From: Tridacna crocea
Taxonomy: Eukaryota; Mollusca; Bivalvia; Cardiida; Cardiidae
Assembly: GCA_943736015.1 (NCBI GenBank)
Contig: OX031072.1
Location: forward strand, 8,583,501 to 8,647,500
Direction of reading: 5' to 3'
DNA length: 64,000 bases
The position numbers and the translations under genes were made by a program. The notes under the pieces were generated by a model. It had not been told where the DNA came from. It was given only the letters and a program-made list of their open reading frames with translations, and ran no database searches. Shown one piece after another: positions 23,401 to 35,400 of this stretch. How positions within the stretch are numbered: the first letter of the stretch is position 1; each line of letters starts with the position of its first letter.

Positions 23401-26400
23401 CGTATACTGATTTAACCCTTTACCATATATCAAAATTTAAGACCTGTCAAATTAAAAGCATTTGTAGATGAGAACAAATTAAAGATGGCTAAAAATGATA
23501 GAGTGTTGTCTTTGAAAGGATAGAAAATATTGTGGGAAAAGCAGAAAATGCTGGTTACCAGCATTTTCTGCTTTCCCCACAATATTTTTGGAAGCTGTCC
23601 ACGGGATGTGGGGGAGTCATTTAACCCATTACCACACAATCCCTACTTTTGACGACCCTGAGAAAGAAGCCTACAGAAAACATTGTGGGAAAAAGTGAAA
23701 ATGCTGGTAACCAGCATTTTCTCCTTTTCCCACAATGTTTTCTACCCTTCACAAAACCAATTTCAAATTTTCAGTCACTTTTATGTTGTCGTCTGTAAAT
23801 GCTTTTGATTTGGACAAGCCTTAAGAATTGTCGTTTGGTAATGAGTTAACCTTTTGTGTGGTAAAAGGTTATACCCCATTTTGCGGAAATTCTGAATGAT
23901 TGCACTACTGACTGGCTGTTGTTGCAAAAAAAAAAAACCGACAAAATATACATTAAAGGCTTGACTTACTAGGCAAATACATTTAGTCTGTAATATGCTT
24001 ACCTTAGGAAATAGTCTGTAGTATATTTACCAAGCAAAAGAGTCTGTAGTATACTTACCAAGCAAATAATGGTAGTCTGTACTATACTGGTCTAGTGTAT
24101 TTACCAAGCAAATAAGCTGTGGTAAAATTACCAAGCAAATAGTGTGTAGATGACCTTAGTCAGCAAAGTGTAGTTTACTTACCAAGCAGATAGTCTGTAG
24201 TGTACCTATTCTGGCCAAATAATGTGAAGTAGTCTTGCCAAGCAAATAAACTGAAGTAGAATTACCATGCATATAGTAGGTAGTATACTCATTCCGAGCA
24301 AATAGTCTGTAGCATACTTACCAAAGAAATAAGTAGCAGTACACTTTCCAAGCAAATACTAGCACATGTATCATATAGTTGACTTACACATCAAATAGTC
24401 TATAGTATAGTTATCTATCAAAAAGTCTACAACTGACTTACCAAGCAAATAGTCTGTAGTACTGGCATTCACAGATTCAAATTCACTTAGATTCCATACA
24501 TATTTGTAGTTCCTGTTTAGTTCTGCTTGTTTTGTCTGCCAATCCTGAGTTCATAGAGAAAAGGCCACAGACAAAATTAATGGGGATGGTCTTACTTTCA
24601 CTTCAGAGAAAGGACATTTTAGCATTGAGAAATTGAAAAAAATCATTCAATTATAAGGAGTAAAAATGACTTTATTTTACAAATAAAACACCTTGATAAA
24701 GGACAGTGCAATTTCAGACAATACTGCCAGGTCTTAATAGGTCAATCTTCATCAATACTATCTGCTAAAGGAAGTAAAGTTTTTTAAGTCTGGTACAGTC
24801 AATAAAAATCATCTGCAGGGTCTGTATTCACCAACCATTCTAAAGAACATTCTTAGTCTTATTCTTCAGAATTTTTTCGAAGTGAAAGTAACAGAACTTC
24901 TAATTGGCTAAATCATTTGGTTTAGCCAATCAGGATTTATGTTACTTTCACAGTCAGAAAATCTTGAAGATTAAGCCAAGGGACGTTCTCAAGAATGGTT
25001 GGTGAATACGGACTGATTAGAAACTTGTGTCTTATTCACAACCCATTCTAGACTATATTCTTGGTCTAATTTTAGATTTAAAAATGTTGCACAATTTGTG
25101 ATTGGTCATTGCATTTGGTATAACCAATCAGAAATTGTGTTACTGTCAAGAAACAATAGACAAAGAACACTATCTAGATTGGTTGGTGAATACGAGCCCA
25201 AGTTTTACTTCACTGAAAATTCATGAACAAGGATTTACCTCGATAAGATTTCTACCATCTCTCCTGTCAGGTACATAGGTAGGGGCTTCAGGATCTGTGT
25301 CGTTATTACGGAGGAATTCACGTCTACCTCCTCCTAGTATCACCTGAAATTGAACCTCAGACATTGAAAGGTTTTACATTCTGCTCAGCTGGTTTGTTTG
25401 TTTGATGATTGATTCATAAATTCATTTACTCATTCATTGATTTACTTTGTCAAAAGCTTACCATAAAGTTGTGTGGAAAGAAGAGCTGCTGCAAGATCAA
25501 TGTGAGTCGAAGAGGCTGTTGAGCATTGCTTCTGTGCTCGATAAGTCTCTTAACCCTTTAACACAGTCCCGACTTTCAACATACCTGAAAAAGCCTTTTG
25601 AAAACATAGTAAGAAATGGAGTAACCAGCATTTTCTCTATTTCTGTCAATGTTCTCTTCCCTTCCAAAAACAAATTTCAATGCCGTTTAGTTACACTCAT
25701 TTTGTCGTCTGAAAATGCTTTCAATTTGAACCAGTCTAAAATTTTGTTGTTTGGTGAAGAATTAACCCTTATCCTGCTAAATGACTCAAATGAAATTTTC
25801 ATACTGCCGCAATATTTCCATACTTTTATATGGTATGATTTAGATATGACTCCTGCTTTGATATTTTGGCCTCTACTGGGCCATTAAGACTGGGGAATGC
25901 GTGTTACAGGGTAAAACACCAAACAAACTTACATTTATATCTATGTTGTCATCCACGAGTTGTCTGGCTATATCTACACAGTTGCCTGTGACACCCGCCA
26001 TGTCCTTGTCACTCTCCCAGTTACGCTCCGCACTGTGGGCGTACGCCGCCGCTGGGGTCGCGTGTGTGATCCTTGTAGTGGTCACCAGCCCTACGGACTT
26101 ACCTGGAGTTGAAATGAAAGTTGGTTTTTATAAAAGCTGTTTTTTATTGTGCTGAATTAGTATTATAGCAATGAATAATGTCTGCCATGTTTTTATATGA
26201 GCCATGGTCTGTGAAAAGTTGGTTCAACTCTTTTCAGACGACGAAATTTTAGCCTTGTCCTGATTGAAAGCATTTGCAGACAATTTCAGTATGGCTGTAA
26301 GGGTGTAATTGTTCATTGATAGGGTAGAAAACATTGTGGGAAAAGGAGAAAATGCTGGTTACCAGCATTTTCTTCTTTTCCCACAGTGTTTTTAAAATGC

Positions 26401-29400
26401 TTCTTTCCCAGCATTGTTAAAAGTCAGCATTGTGAGGTAAAGGATTATAAATGCATTTACCCAACTCGACCTGTTTAGGCTGCGCAGACTGACTTTAGTC
26501 AAAATGTTGCTTTTAGTCAATTATTTGGTTGTCAAACTACCAGTCTACCTAATGATTCATTTAGCTGTTGGACAAAATGGATGTTATGGATTAAGGTAGT
26601 GGACCCGTAAAAGAAAACAACTATTTCCGCTTTTATATTACCCTGCAAAATTTGCTATGATTAAAAATTAGTCTTCAAAGTTTCACGGCTTTATCCGATC
26701 CAATTCTTCCTTTTTCTTTCCTTTTAGAATTATCATTTATAAATCTAAACTCGCTATATTCTCATTTCAAAAGGAGATGATAATTACCTCCCTTTTCTGA
26801 AAACCAGAGACATAGGTACATGTTTTGTATGTCTCCGAAAACTAACAAAGGTATCGACAAATGATTTCAAGATAGACATTGAAGGCTGAATTTATAGTCG
26901 GTTAAAAATGTGCAAAAGTATTATATCTGTATACTTATTTATCATCTATCAAGAAATTTTATTCTGTGTTGCACTGGAAGCGTTAACTCATTACCAAACG
27001 ACGATATTTTAGACTGGTTCAAATTGAAAGCATTTGCAGACGACAAAATAAAAGTGACCCAAAATTTGAAATTTGTTTTGTGAAAGGTAGAAAACATTGT
27101 TGGAAAAGGAGAAAATGCTGGTCACCAGCATTTTCTCCTTTTCCCACAATGTTTTCTAAAGGCTTTTTTCTCAGGGGTGTCAAAAGTAGGGATTGTGTGG
27201 TAATGGAACATGCAGTCTCAATAACAGGCGTTTACTATGCTTTTTTTCATATTTGAATATTTATTGTGCCCGTACCGTCTCGTGTCCATCGTAAGTTTCA
27301 CGGTAACTATATAGCGCTGTATACTGACTTTTTGTTCTGGCGGTTTAGTTTGTATTGCAGCGAAATGCATTTAATATTAAGTGGCACACATTACCTTAAA
27401 CAAATTTTTGAAACGTTTCATTACTGAAAGGGCTTTTAGAAGTCGTTAATAAGTTGTGAAATTTCAGGGAAAAAAACTGACGAAATATATGATTATCATG
27501 TTTTGCAGTCATTTATGTCTATTTTTGGAAATGTAATTATTTCAAGTGGAAGACGAATTAACCCTTTCCCAAACGACAAATTTTGGCCTCTTCCAAATTG
27601 AAATAGTTTGCAGACGACAATTCTATATTTTAAGAAAATTCCAGAAAGTTCTCAAAAAGGGTAGAGAACACTGTGGGAAAAGGAGAATTGCTCGTTACGA
27701 GCAATTTCTCCTTTTCCCACAGTGTTTTCAAAAGACTTGTACTGCAGACACGTAAAAACCAGGGCTTGTTTGGGAAAGAGTTAAAGTTTTTTTTTTCTTT
27801 CTTACGTTTAGCATTTAAATTTATTTGAACCGTGCTCTGTGAAAAGAGGGTTTAGTGCATCTGCGAAAGTTATCGACCCAGGTCAAACTGGGCAGTAACT
27901 TTTTGCTGTTGGTAAATTTTCTGTGAGTCAGAGGACCAGTCTACCTCATGATTCAGTCGGTTGTTGAAGAAATAAAGCTGTAATGGATTCATAATTATCT
28001 GACTTGTACTGGTATATCATGTATCACGGAGATGTATTAAGCCCCCTTTTGGTAGAACATGGCTCATTTGTATTTGAAACGAAGGATTATTGCATACGCA
28101 AGCAGTGGGTGTGTTTCGTGGTCAAATTGTGCAAATATGACAGTGAACTCTTATCCTGCTAAATGATAAAATAAGTTTTTTAATTCGATAATTAAAAACC
28201 CAAATTCTGCAATTTCAAAATCATGTTTTGGGGAATAACGTCTGCTCGGACAGTGTAGATCAAAGATCAGACTGCACGTTTTGTGCAGTCTGATCTTGAT
28301 CTACACTGTTCGCAAAAGGTCAGTGAGTCGCGCTTAGCAACCTAAGGGTTGAAACGTGCGCACAAAATCTGATTTAAACCTTTGGATTTTTTTTTTTTTT
28401 GCGATCGTCCCTGTTCCTGGATACAACCATAGGGGTCTGCAGTTTGACTTCTATTACCTATAGACTATATAAGGCCTACAAAACGCAAAAAGGGGCATTC
28501 GGACATTTGCGTAAGGCATCGTCCAGATCAACCTGCACACTCCACCTAATAACTCTTTCTTTTTATTGTTTTTCTTTTTTAAAAAAAAAAGGTCCTCTTC
28601 GTGTAAATTTAGAATGGTTCACATTATATTAATGTCTATACAGTAGATGGAATGTAAAATAATTGGGAAGCCTTACCTGCGTCACGAGACCAGTCCAACA
28701 TACTGGTCAGCTCAGTTCCATTTGCGGTTTCACACTGCCCTCTCCGTCCACGTGCATCGATACCCAGGATCCCCATATTAGTTTTGACCCCACAGAGAAA
28801 GGCAGTAGCAGTTCCGGCTGAGTCTGGGGTCTGTGCGTCCTCATTGTATGTCTGTATTTCAATTAAAAAAAGAGACTATCTATATACTTTTTTCATATGA
28901 TTGCATAAATATGGTTGTGTGCCTGTGTACTAAACCGCACAAAAAAAAGTTGTAAACTCGAGCTCGAGTTTTGCAGAGAGTGTAAATGCAAATGGATGTC
29001 TTGGGCGAAAGTTTTGCTCTTGAATTTGCTTTTTTTTTAAGAAATTGACTTGTTTTTTATCTGAATTTAAAAAAAAAAGGTTTATTCTGATAGTTTCAGA
29101 GACAAGTTTACATTAAGGTAGTAAGGTCATGGGTCATGGATCACATTGTAGATTAAACATTGTAAAGGTCACAATCTCTTTAGCAGCTGCTTAAAATGGT
29201 AACATGACCTTGAATATTTTTGTGTTTGTTCTACTAAATTCGTTACTTTATAGTAAAAAGCTGTGTCACTAGTAAAGCTCTAGAAGTTGCTCTCCGTGTA
29301 TCTGCTTAAGTTCTAGCCACGGCTGCCTTCTGAGTATACCAAATAATGAAGTCTTATTTTGTTTAAAACTTTACCTCAATGCCGAGTTTTAATGACCCTG

Positions 29401-32400
29401 GGAAAGAAGCCTTCTGAAAACATTGTGGGAAAATGAGAGAATGCTTTTAACCAGTATTTTCTCCTGTTCCCACATTAAATAATTGTGCCATTTGAACCAT
29501 ATTGAAATTGTGGTCTGCAAATGCTTTCAGTTTGGACAAGGCTAAAATTTGGTTGTTTGGTAAAGTGTTAAATTATTTCAGTGTCAAATATATAAACTTT
29601 AGAATGCGTAACATAAAACTCACCGAAAATCGGTGGTGGGGTAAAGGTTTATATAGCGATTTAGTTTCGTCCAACAACAGCGCTTTCAGCACTTTGATTA
29701 ATTTAAAGCTGGGGACCATTTTGTTGCAAAAACCAATACGTTTCTAACAAGGGGTTTTCCACAGCTTTTTTCAATATCTCTTTAAAAAAACTTTTACTTT
29801 AATTTTTTTTTTCAAACATTGTATCATTTACAAGGATGTCCTATCTTATTGAAAGAGCAGAACAGAACAAATATTTTATCATTTGGCATATAGGCCTACA
29901 GAAAAATACGGTCAAAATTACACTTTTGAAAACATCGTAGATGAAAGAAGGAAATCCAGGTAACCTGACAGTCTGATCTTTGAATTTACACTATCCAACA
30001 AGTAGATAGTTTTCCCCCTCTTTCCCCCCCCCCCCAAAAAAGAAAATCCCTAAAATACTAAAATCACAGTTTAAAGTATGTGCTTGAAAGTTTCATGTTG
30101 ACTTATTTACCGTGCCAAGGGTTAACCCCTTACTATACAATCTCGACTTGACGACCCTTAGGAACGGGGCTTTTGCAAACCTTGTGGGAACTTTTCTCAG
30201 ATTATTTTCTACTTTTTCGGACATGAAATTTAATATTTTGAGCCCACATGCAAGTTGTCGTCTGGGACAACTCTTAATTTGTACGAGTCTATACAATTTT
30301 TTCGTTTGTTAAAATGTTAATTGAGGAATTTCATGTCACAGATCTTCCCCTGAAACGGATGAACTTTTATTACCTGACTGCTATCATGAAAATGTTTAAA
30401 TATGTCCCACACAATCCAATCTTTTAACGATATTGAATAGGAAATCTTATAAAACATTGTGGAAAAGGGAGAAAATGCTGGTTACCAGCATTTTCTCCCT
30501 TTTCCATAATGTTTTCTAGCCTTTTCAGGACAGCTGTCATGATTTAATTCTCGCTCATTTTGTCGTCTGCCAATGCTTTCAATTTCAATAAAAGTACAAT
30601 TTTGTCTTCGTATAAAGCGTAAATTCAATTACTGTTGCAAGATCAGTTCTCTCCCTTTACGCACAATCACATTTCTTTCGGAGGTCTGTGAGCGCGTTGT
30701 CTGCGCATGTCATATTCTTCTAAGATTCGACCCGTCTTATATGACGCATCGCTGGTTTCCAGCATTTTCTCCTTTTCCCACAATGTTTTCAAAGGGTTTA
30801 TTCATTTTAGTTGTTAAAATCCGGGATTGTGTGATAAGGACTAAAGGGTATTTCTCATAAATATTCAAAGGTTGATTTTATTGCGTTCCCGACATGAAGC
30901 AAATCTGTATCATTTATTTCGCAACTGTGGCGTCTTTAACTACATGTATTTACCAGTCGACAACACTTTGGACTTATCCAAATTGAAAAACGTTTGCAGA
31001 CGACAAATTTTATTAGACTTAAATGATCAAAATTATTTTGTAGATAGGTGGAAACATCTTTGGGAAAAGGAGAAAATGTTGATAATTAGCATTTCTTTTC
31101 CTTTTCCCAAAATGTTTTTCAAAAAAGACCCTCCTCCTTACGGGATTAATTCTCGGCTAAAACGTTAAATTTTTAAACTATTTACCAAATAACTAGATCG
31201 TAGACTGATCTAAGATAAAAGCATTTGCAGATGACAAAGGAAATATACCCCAAGTCACCGGTGATTTTAGGCACTAAAAGGTAAGAAAATATTGTGATGA
31301 AAGGAGAAAATGCTTGTTACCAAAATCTCTTTCCCCAGAAATGTCAAGATACAGGATTGTTTAGGGAAGGGTTAAACTATTTCAAAATGCACACAAAAAA
31401 GGCCTCATACAATTACAATATGAGCCATGCTCTGCTAAAAGGGGGTATAATGCATTCCGGTGATTCATCACACCAAGCAAGTTATCACATAATTATGTAT
31501 ACATAAAATTCTTTTTGTCAATTAACTTACTGAATGAAGAGGCGCACTGGTCCATTGGCATGCAGAAAATAGACCAACAACAACAACAAAAGTTAAACCC
31601 AAGCCTGCGTGGACTAAAGAGGCGTTAAGGCTCCCTTTTCACAACAAATCGGCGGTTTACTTCGAAAAACTCGTAACTATAGCTTGTTACAAGCTGTAGT
31701 TACGAGGTTTTCGAAGTAAATCGACGAAATCATGCGGTTACTTCTACGTGTCCTCGTGTGATTTAGCACCCCTTGATACTTTTAATTTTGCCAGTTCAAC
31801 AATGTAACATGGAAAAAGAAGTTATTTACAACTTCCATTGTATGTAGATAATACTGATAAAGTGCTGCTTTCAAGTACATTATATTTAGTTTCATCTCGT
31901 CTTTGACCACAGAACTATATTTTAGATGGGCTAATACTAAAAGCATTTATAGATAAAAAATTCAGTGTAGCTAAAGCAAAGTTGGGTTTTATTGATACAG
32001 GGATAGAAAACATTGTGTGAAAAGGAGAAAATGCTGGTAACCAGCATTTTCTCCTTTTCCCCACAATGTTTTCTTAAGGCTTCTTTCCCAGGGGTCGGTT
32101 TTATTATAAGATTAGTTGGTAAAGGGTTAATGAACAAATCGTGTTTAGTGTCGTCACTGAATGTTCACGTGTGATCTGCATAGAAATTGAATGAATCCGG
32201 TATTTGATCATGTTTGGCGAACTGATATAACTTTCAAATATTTAAAGGCCAGCTAGCGACCAAAAGTAAACAACTAAATGGCACTTAGAAGTAACTTACA
32301 CCACTAACTATGGGCATCCACAGCAAACGGAAGCAATGGCTTCCTAGTATTTTTCTCCTTTTTCGACAAAGTTTCCAAAAGCTGTCTTCTACATGGTCAA

Positions 32401-35400
32401 AACACAAGACCGTTAAATTGTTAACGTGTACAGCTAGCAAAGGTTGGTGAAAAAATAAAAGTTTAAGGTCTACTGTCCTCCCCTAACTCTCATAGTAAAA
32501 GACGGAACCTGCCGAGATTGGCCGAATAGCCTATACGGAAATGTTGATGTTTACCGATGAGTTAGGTACCGTGGACCTTAAGGCGTATTATTACCTTTGA
32601 CATTCCGATATGAGGGAACATCTCAAACGAAAGCTGTTCCTCTTCACCATTTCGACCTTGAAGTTGACCTTTCAGTATCCTTGAAGCGGTTACCGTGGAA
32701 ACGCCCATCCCATCACCAATAAAGAGAATGACATTTTTTGCAACTGCAATGTTTGGTTGTAAAGATCTGGCTCTTATTAGATCGTCTTTGGCTTTGTTGA
32801 TCCAGTAACTTCGAGCTGAAAAAATGAAATATTATGAAAACTGACAAGCAATTCGCCATTATCATTGTTACTTCTTGTTTCAAAATACCCTAAATGTTTA
32901 CTTAATAAAGCGCTACCTGGGCCGGTATTCACCAACCATTCTTGAGAATATTCTTAGTCTTATTCTCTGAGATTTTCTATATTTGTAAGTAACATCACTT
33001 CTAATTGGCTCAACCGAGTGGTTTAGCCAATCAGAAATTGTGTTACTTACAAATTTAGAGAATTCTGGAGATTAAGACAAAGAACGTTCTTCAGAATGGT
33101 TGGTGAATACGGGCCCTGGTAGGATTTATCTAGCCACGGTTATCTAGCATGTAACCCAGGCACTAGCCACTTATAAACACAGTTCCTATAGGTTCGGTAA
33201 ATGGCCACAATTGTACTTTTTTTGTTGATACTGGTTGGAAAACAAAACAGGTGCACACATTCTGGGTTTTAAGAAATTTATATTAACCCTTTACCCCCAT
33301 GAGGCCTTTCTACGGTATCTCTAATTGACACTAGATAACAGCAAGGATGAAGCCGTTTGATAGTGTAGAAAACATTGTGGCAAAAGGTGAAATTGCTCGT
33401 CACAAGCAATTTCACCTTTTGCAACATTGTTTTCCATAGGCTCCTACAAGCAATGTGTAGAAATGAGTATCTGTGGAGTAAAGGGTTAATACATCATATA
33501 CAAAGATTTGCATATGGTATACCCTAAAAATGTTTTTCCCAAGTAAAATTATCATATTTCTGGGAAATCTGAAACGAAAAATATACAGGCTTGGTGTTTT
33601 CACGTTCTCTTTCTTGATCGCTATTTTTCGCTTGCTACCTCTTTGGTGGCAGAGTTTCCTGTTTACGCGCTGCGTATTAATATTCATCCTGTATGGGAAG
33701 GTGATTCGTCATAGCAGACAGGTCAAATCTTCGAAGAATGTGACATGCGCGGACAACGGGCAGTTCGTCCGAAGTTGTATTAGTTAAATTTATGTATGAT
33801 TGATTGATTGATTGAATTTGCGTTTATTTATCGTCGCCAACGGTTTCCCATACGGGTGACGACCCCTGAAGACTGTTCGTATTAGACATTTATGAATGGA
33901 CATGGATGTGGAGATGGACAACGGAATACAGGTTTCAATAAGGGGTTTTCTCAAAGTAACTGTGCCATTATGTATATAGGCCAAAGAAAAAAACATCATG
34001 GTTTAAGGTCTACAGCCCCCTATTAAAAGAAGGAAGTTGCCGAGATTGACTGAATCGTAATCCTTAACTCCTTTTATATTCAGTGCTTCTGATAGATCTC
34101 AATGATCAAACTTTTAAATGAGCATCAACATTTACAAAACTGCTACTTATGCTTAGTACCAATCGCTTTTGGCCTCCTCATTTTCCACATAAAATTGCAA
34201 CATTGTTGCTCTGTAGAAACATAGTGCTTCGGTTGTTTATGTGGATGGCATCATTTTCCAACTTAGTTTCTTTAACTGTGTTGTTCTATGTTAGTATCTC
34301 TACAGAAAGAAATGTGACAAATGCATTGATCTCTGGTCTTTATGACACTTTCCAACGGTATTTAGAACTGAATGTGATTGCATAACGGTCGACCTGACGG
34401 GGGAACTTAAATAAAATTGGGATAGTTATCGGTGCAATGGATAGAACGAGTCAAAAATATGTAGACCAGCTAAAATTCTATCAAAAATAATTTTACTTCG
34501 GGTATCGATTTTACCTCTGTACCTGTAGCTCCAATCTTCACAACTCGGCCGATTCATTACATATATCTAATTTGATGGCTCATATCACCCGAGGTATGCC
34601 GAATGCATGTAGGCCTATACCCAGGTTGTCATAAACAATACTGAAATGGTATGGTAGACGGAAACTGGATTAAGGGTCACCAGAATGATACACAGCAATT
34701 CATACTGATGCACAAATTTGACAACAGTTACCATTTCCGGTTGGTTGCGTATTGTTGGTCGTGGATAAAATGCGATATATCCCAACAGATTTCTAGTCAT
34801 GACCTTCTGTAATGCACATTTGAGTCGGAGAGTGGGAGATAAACATCAACATGCATGTTGATTGAAGCGATATATTTCATGTTATAGGATGAGGGTTGAA
34901 GACATAAACGCTGAACTTAAATGTTTAGAATGCATTGGTTAACTTTGGCAGCGTCAGAGACAATTCCCATCTTGAAAAATAGTATATCGTTGTAAATCAG
35001 TAGGATCGGAAAAGTTATGTTTTTAATCATGCTATTAGCTTGATTATCATGTTTACTTGGCTTGACTACAGTCGTTTGAGTTTTAGTGGAAATACTAAGT
35101 CGAGCAAGCGGTATAACTGTTTTAAAAATACTTTCATGGTTATCTGCCCTTGTTGTATTGCTTCCCAATATGACAGTGAACAAGCTGTCCAAGCTTTAGA
35201 TGGCTATCTTCCGTCATGACAAGAGATATTATAAAATATCAGTTTTTGATAATGTCAAAGTTTTTACCCAATGACATCGCAGACTATGGCGCAGACGACA
35301 CCAGGGCAACGAGAATACCTTGACGTTTTCTTTATAAACAATCGAGCTAAAAATGATTATTGTAAACGATTACAATAAAAATGTTTAATACAGCCTTAAT

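Noticed and set aside
25764..25887. 146-codon plus-strand ORF ending here (25447-25887)
   Set aside because: It runs through phosphatase intron 4 and a TTAA element; no domain, and the real coding strand here is minus.
34149..35192. Short hydrophobic ORFs (78, 61 and 91 codons) that might be receptor exons
   Set aside because: No family motif, no consistent splice phases, and stop codons in the joined reading.
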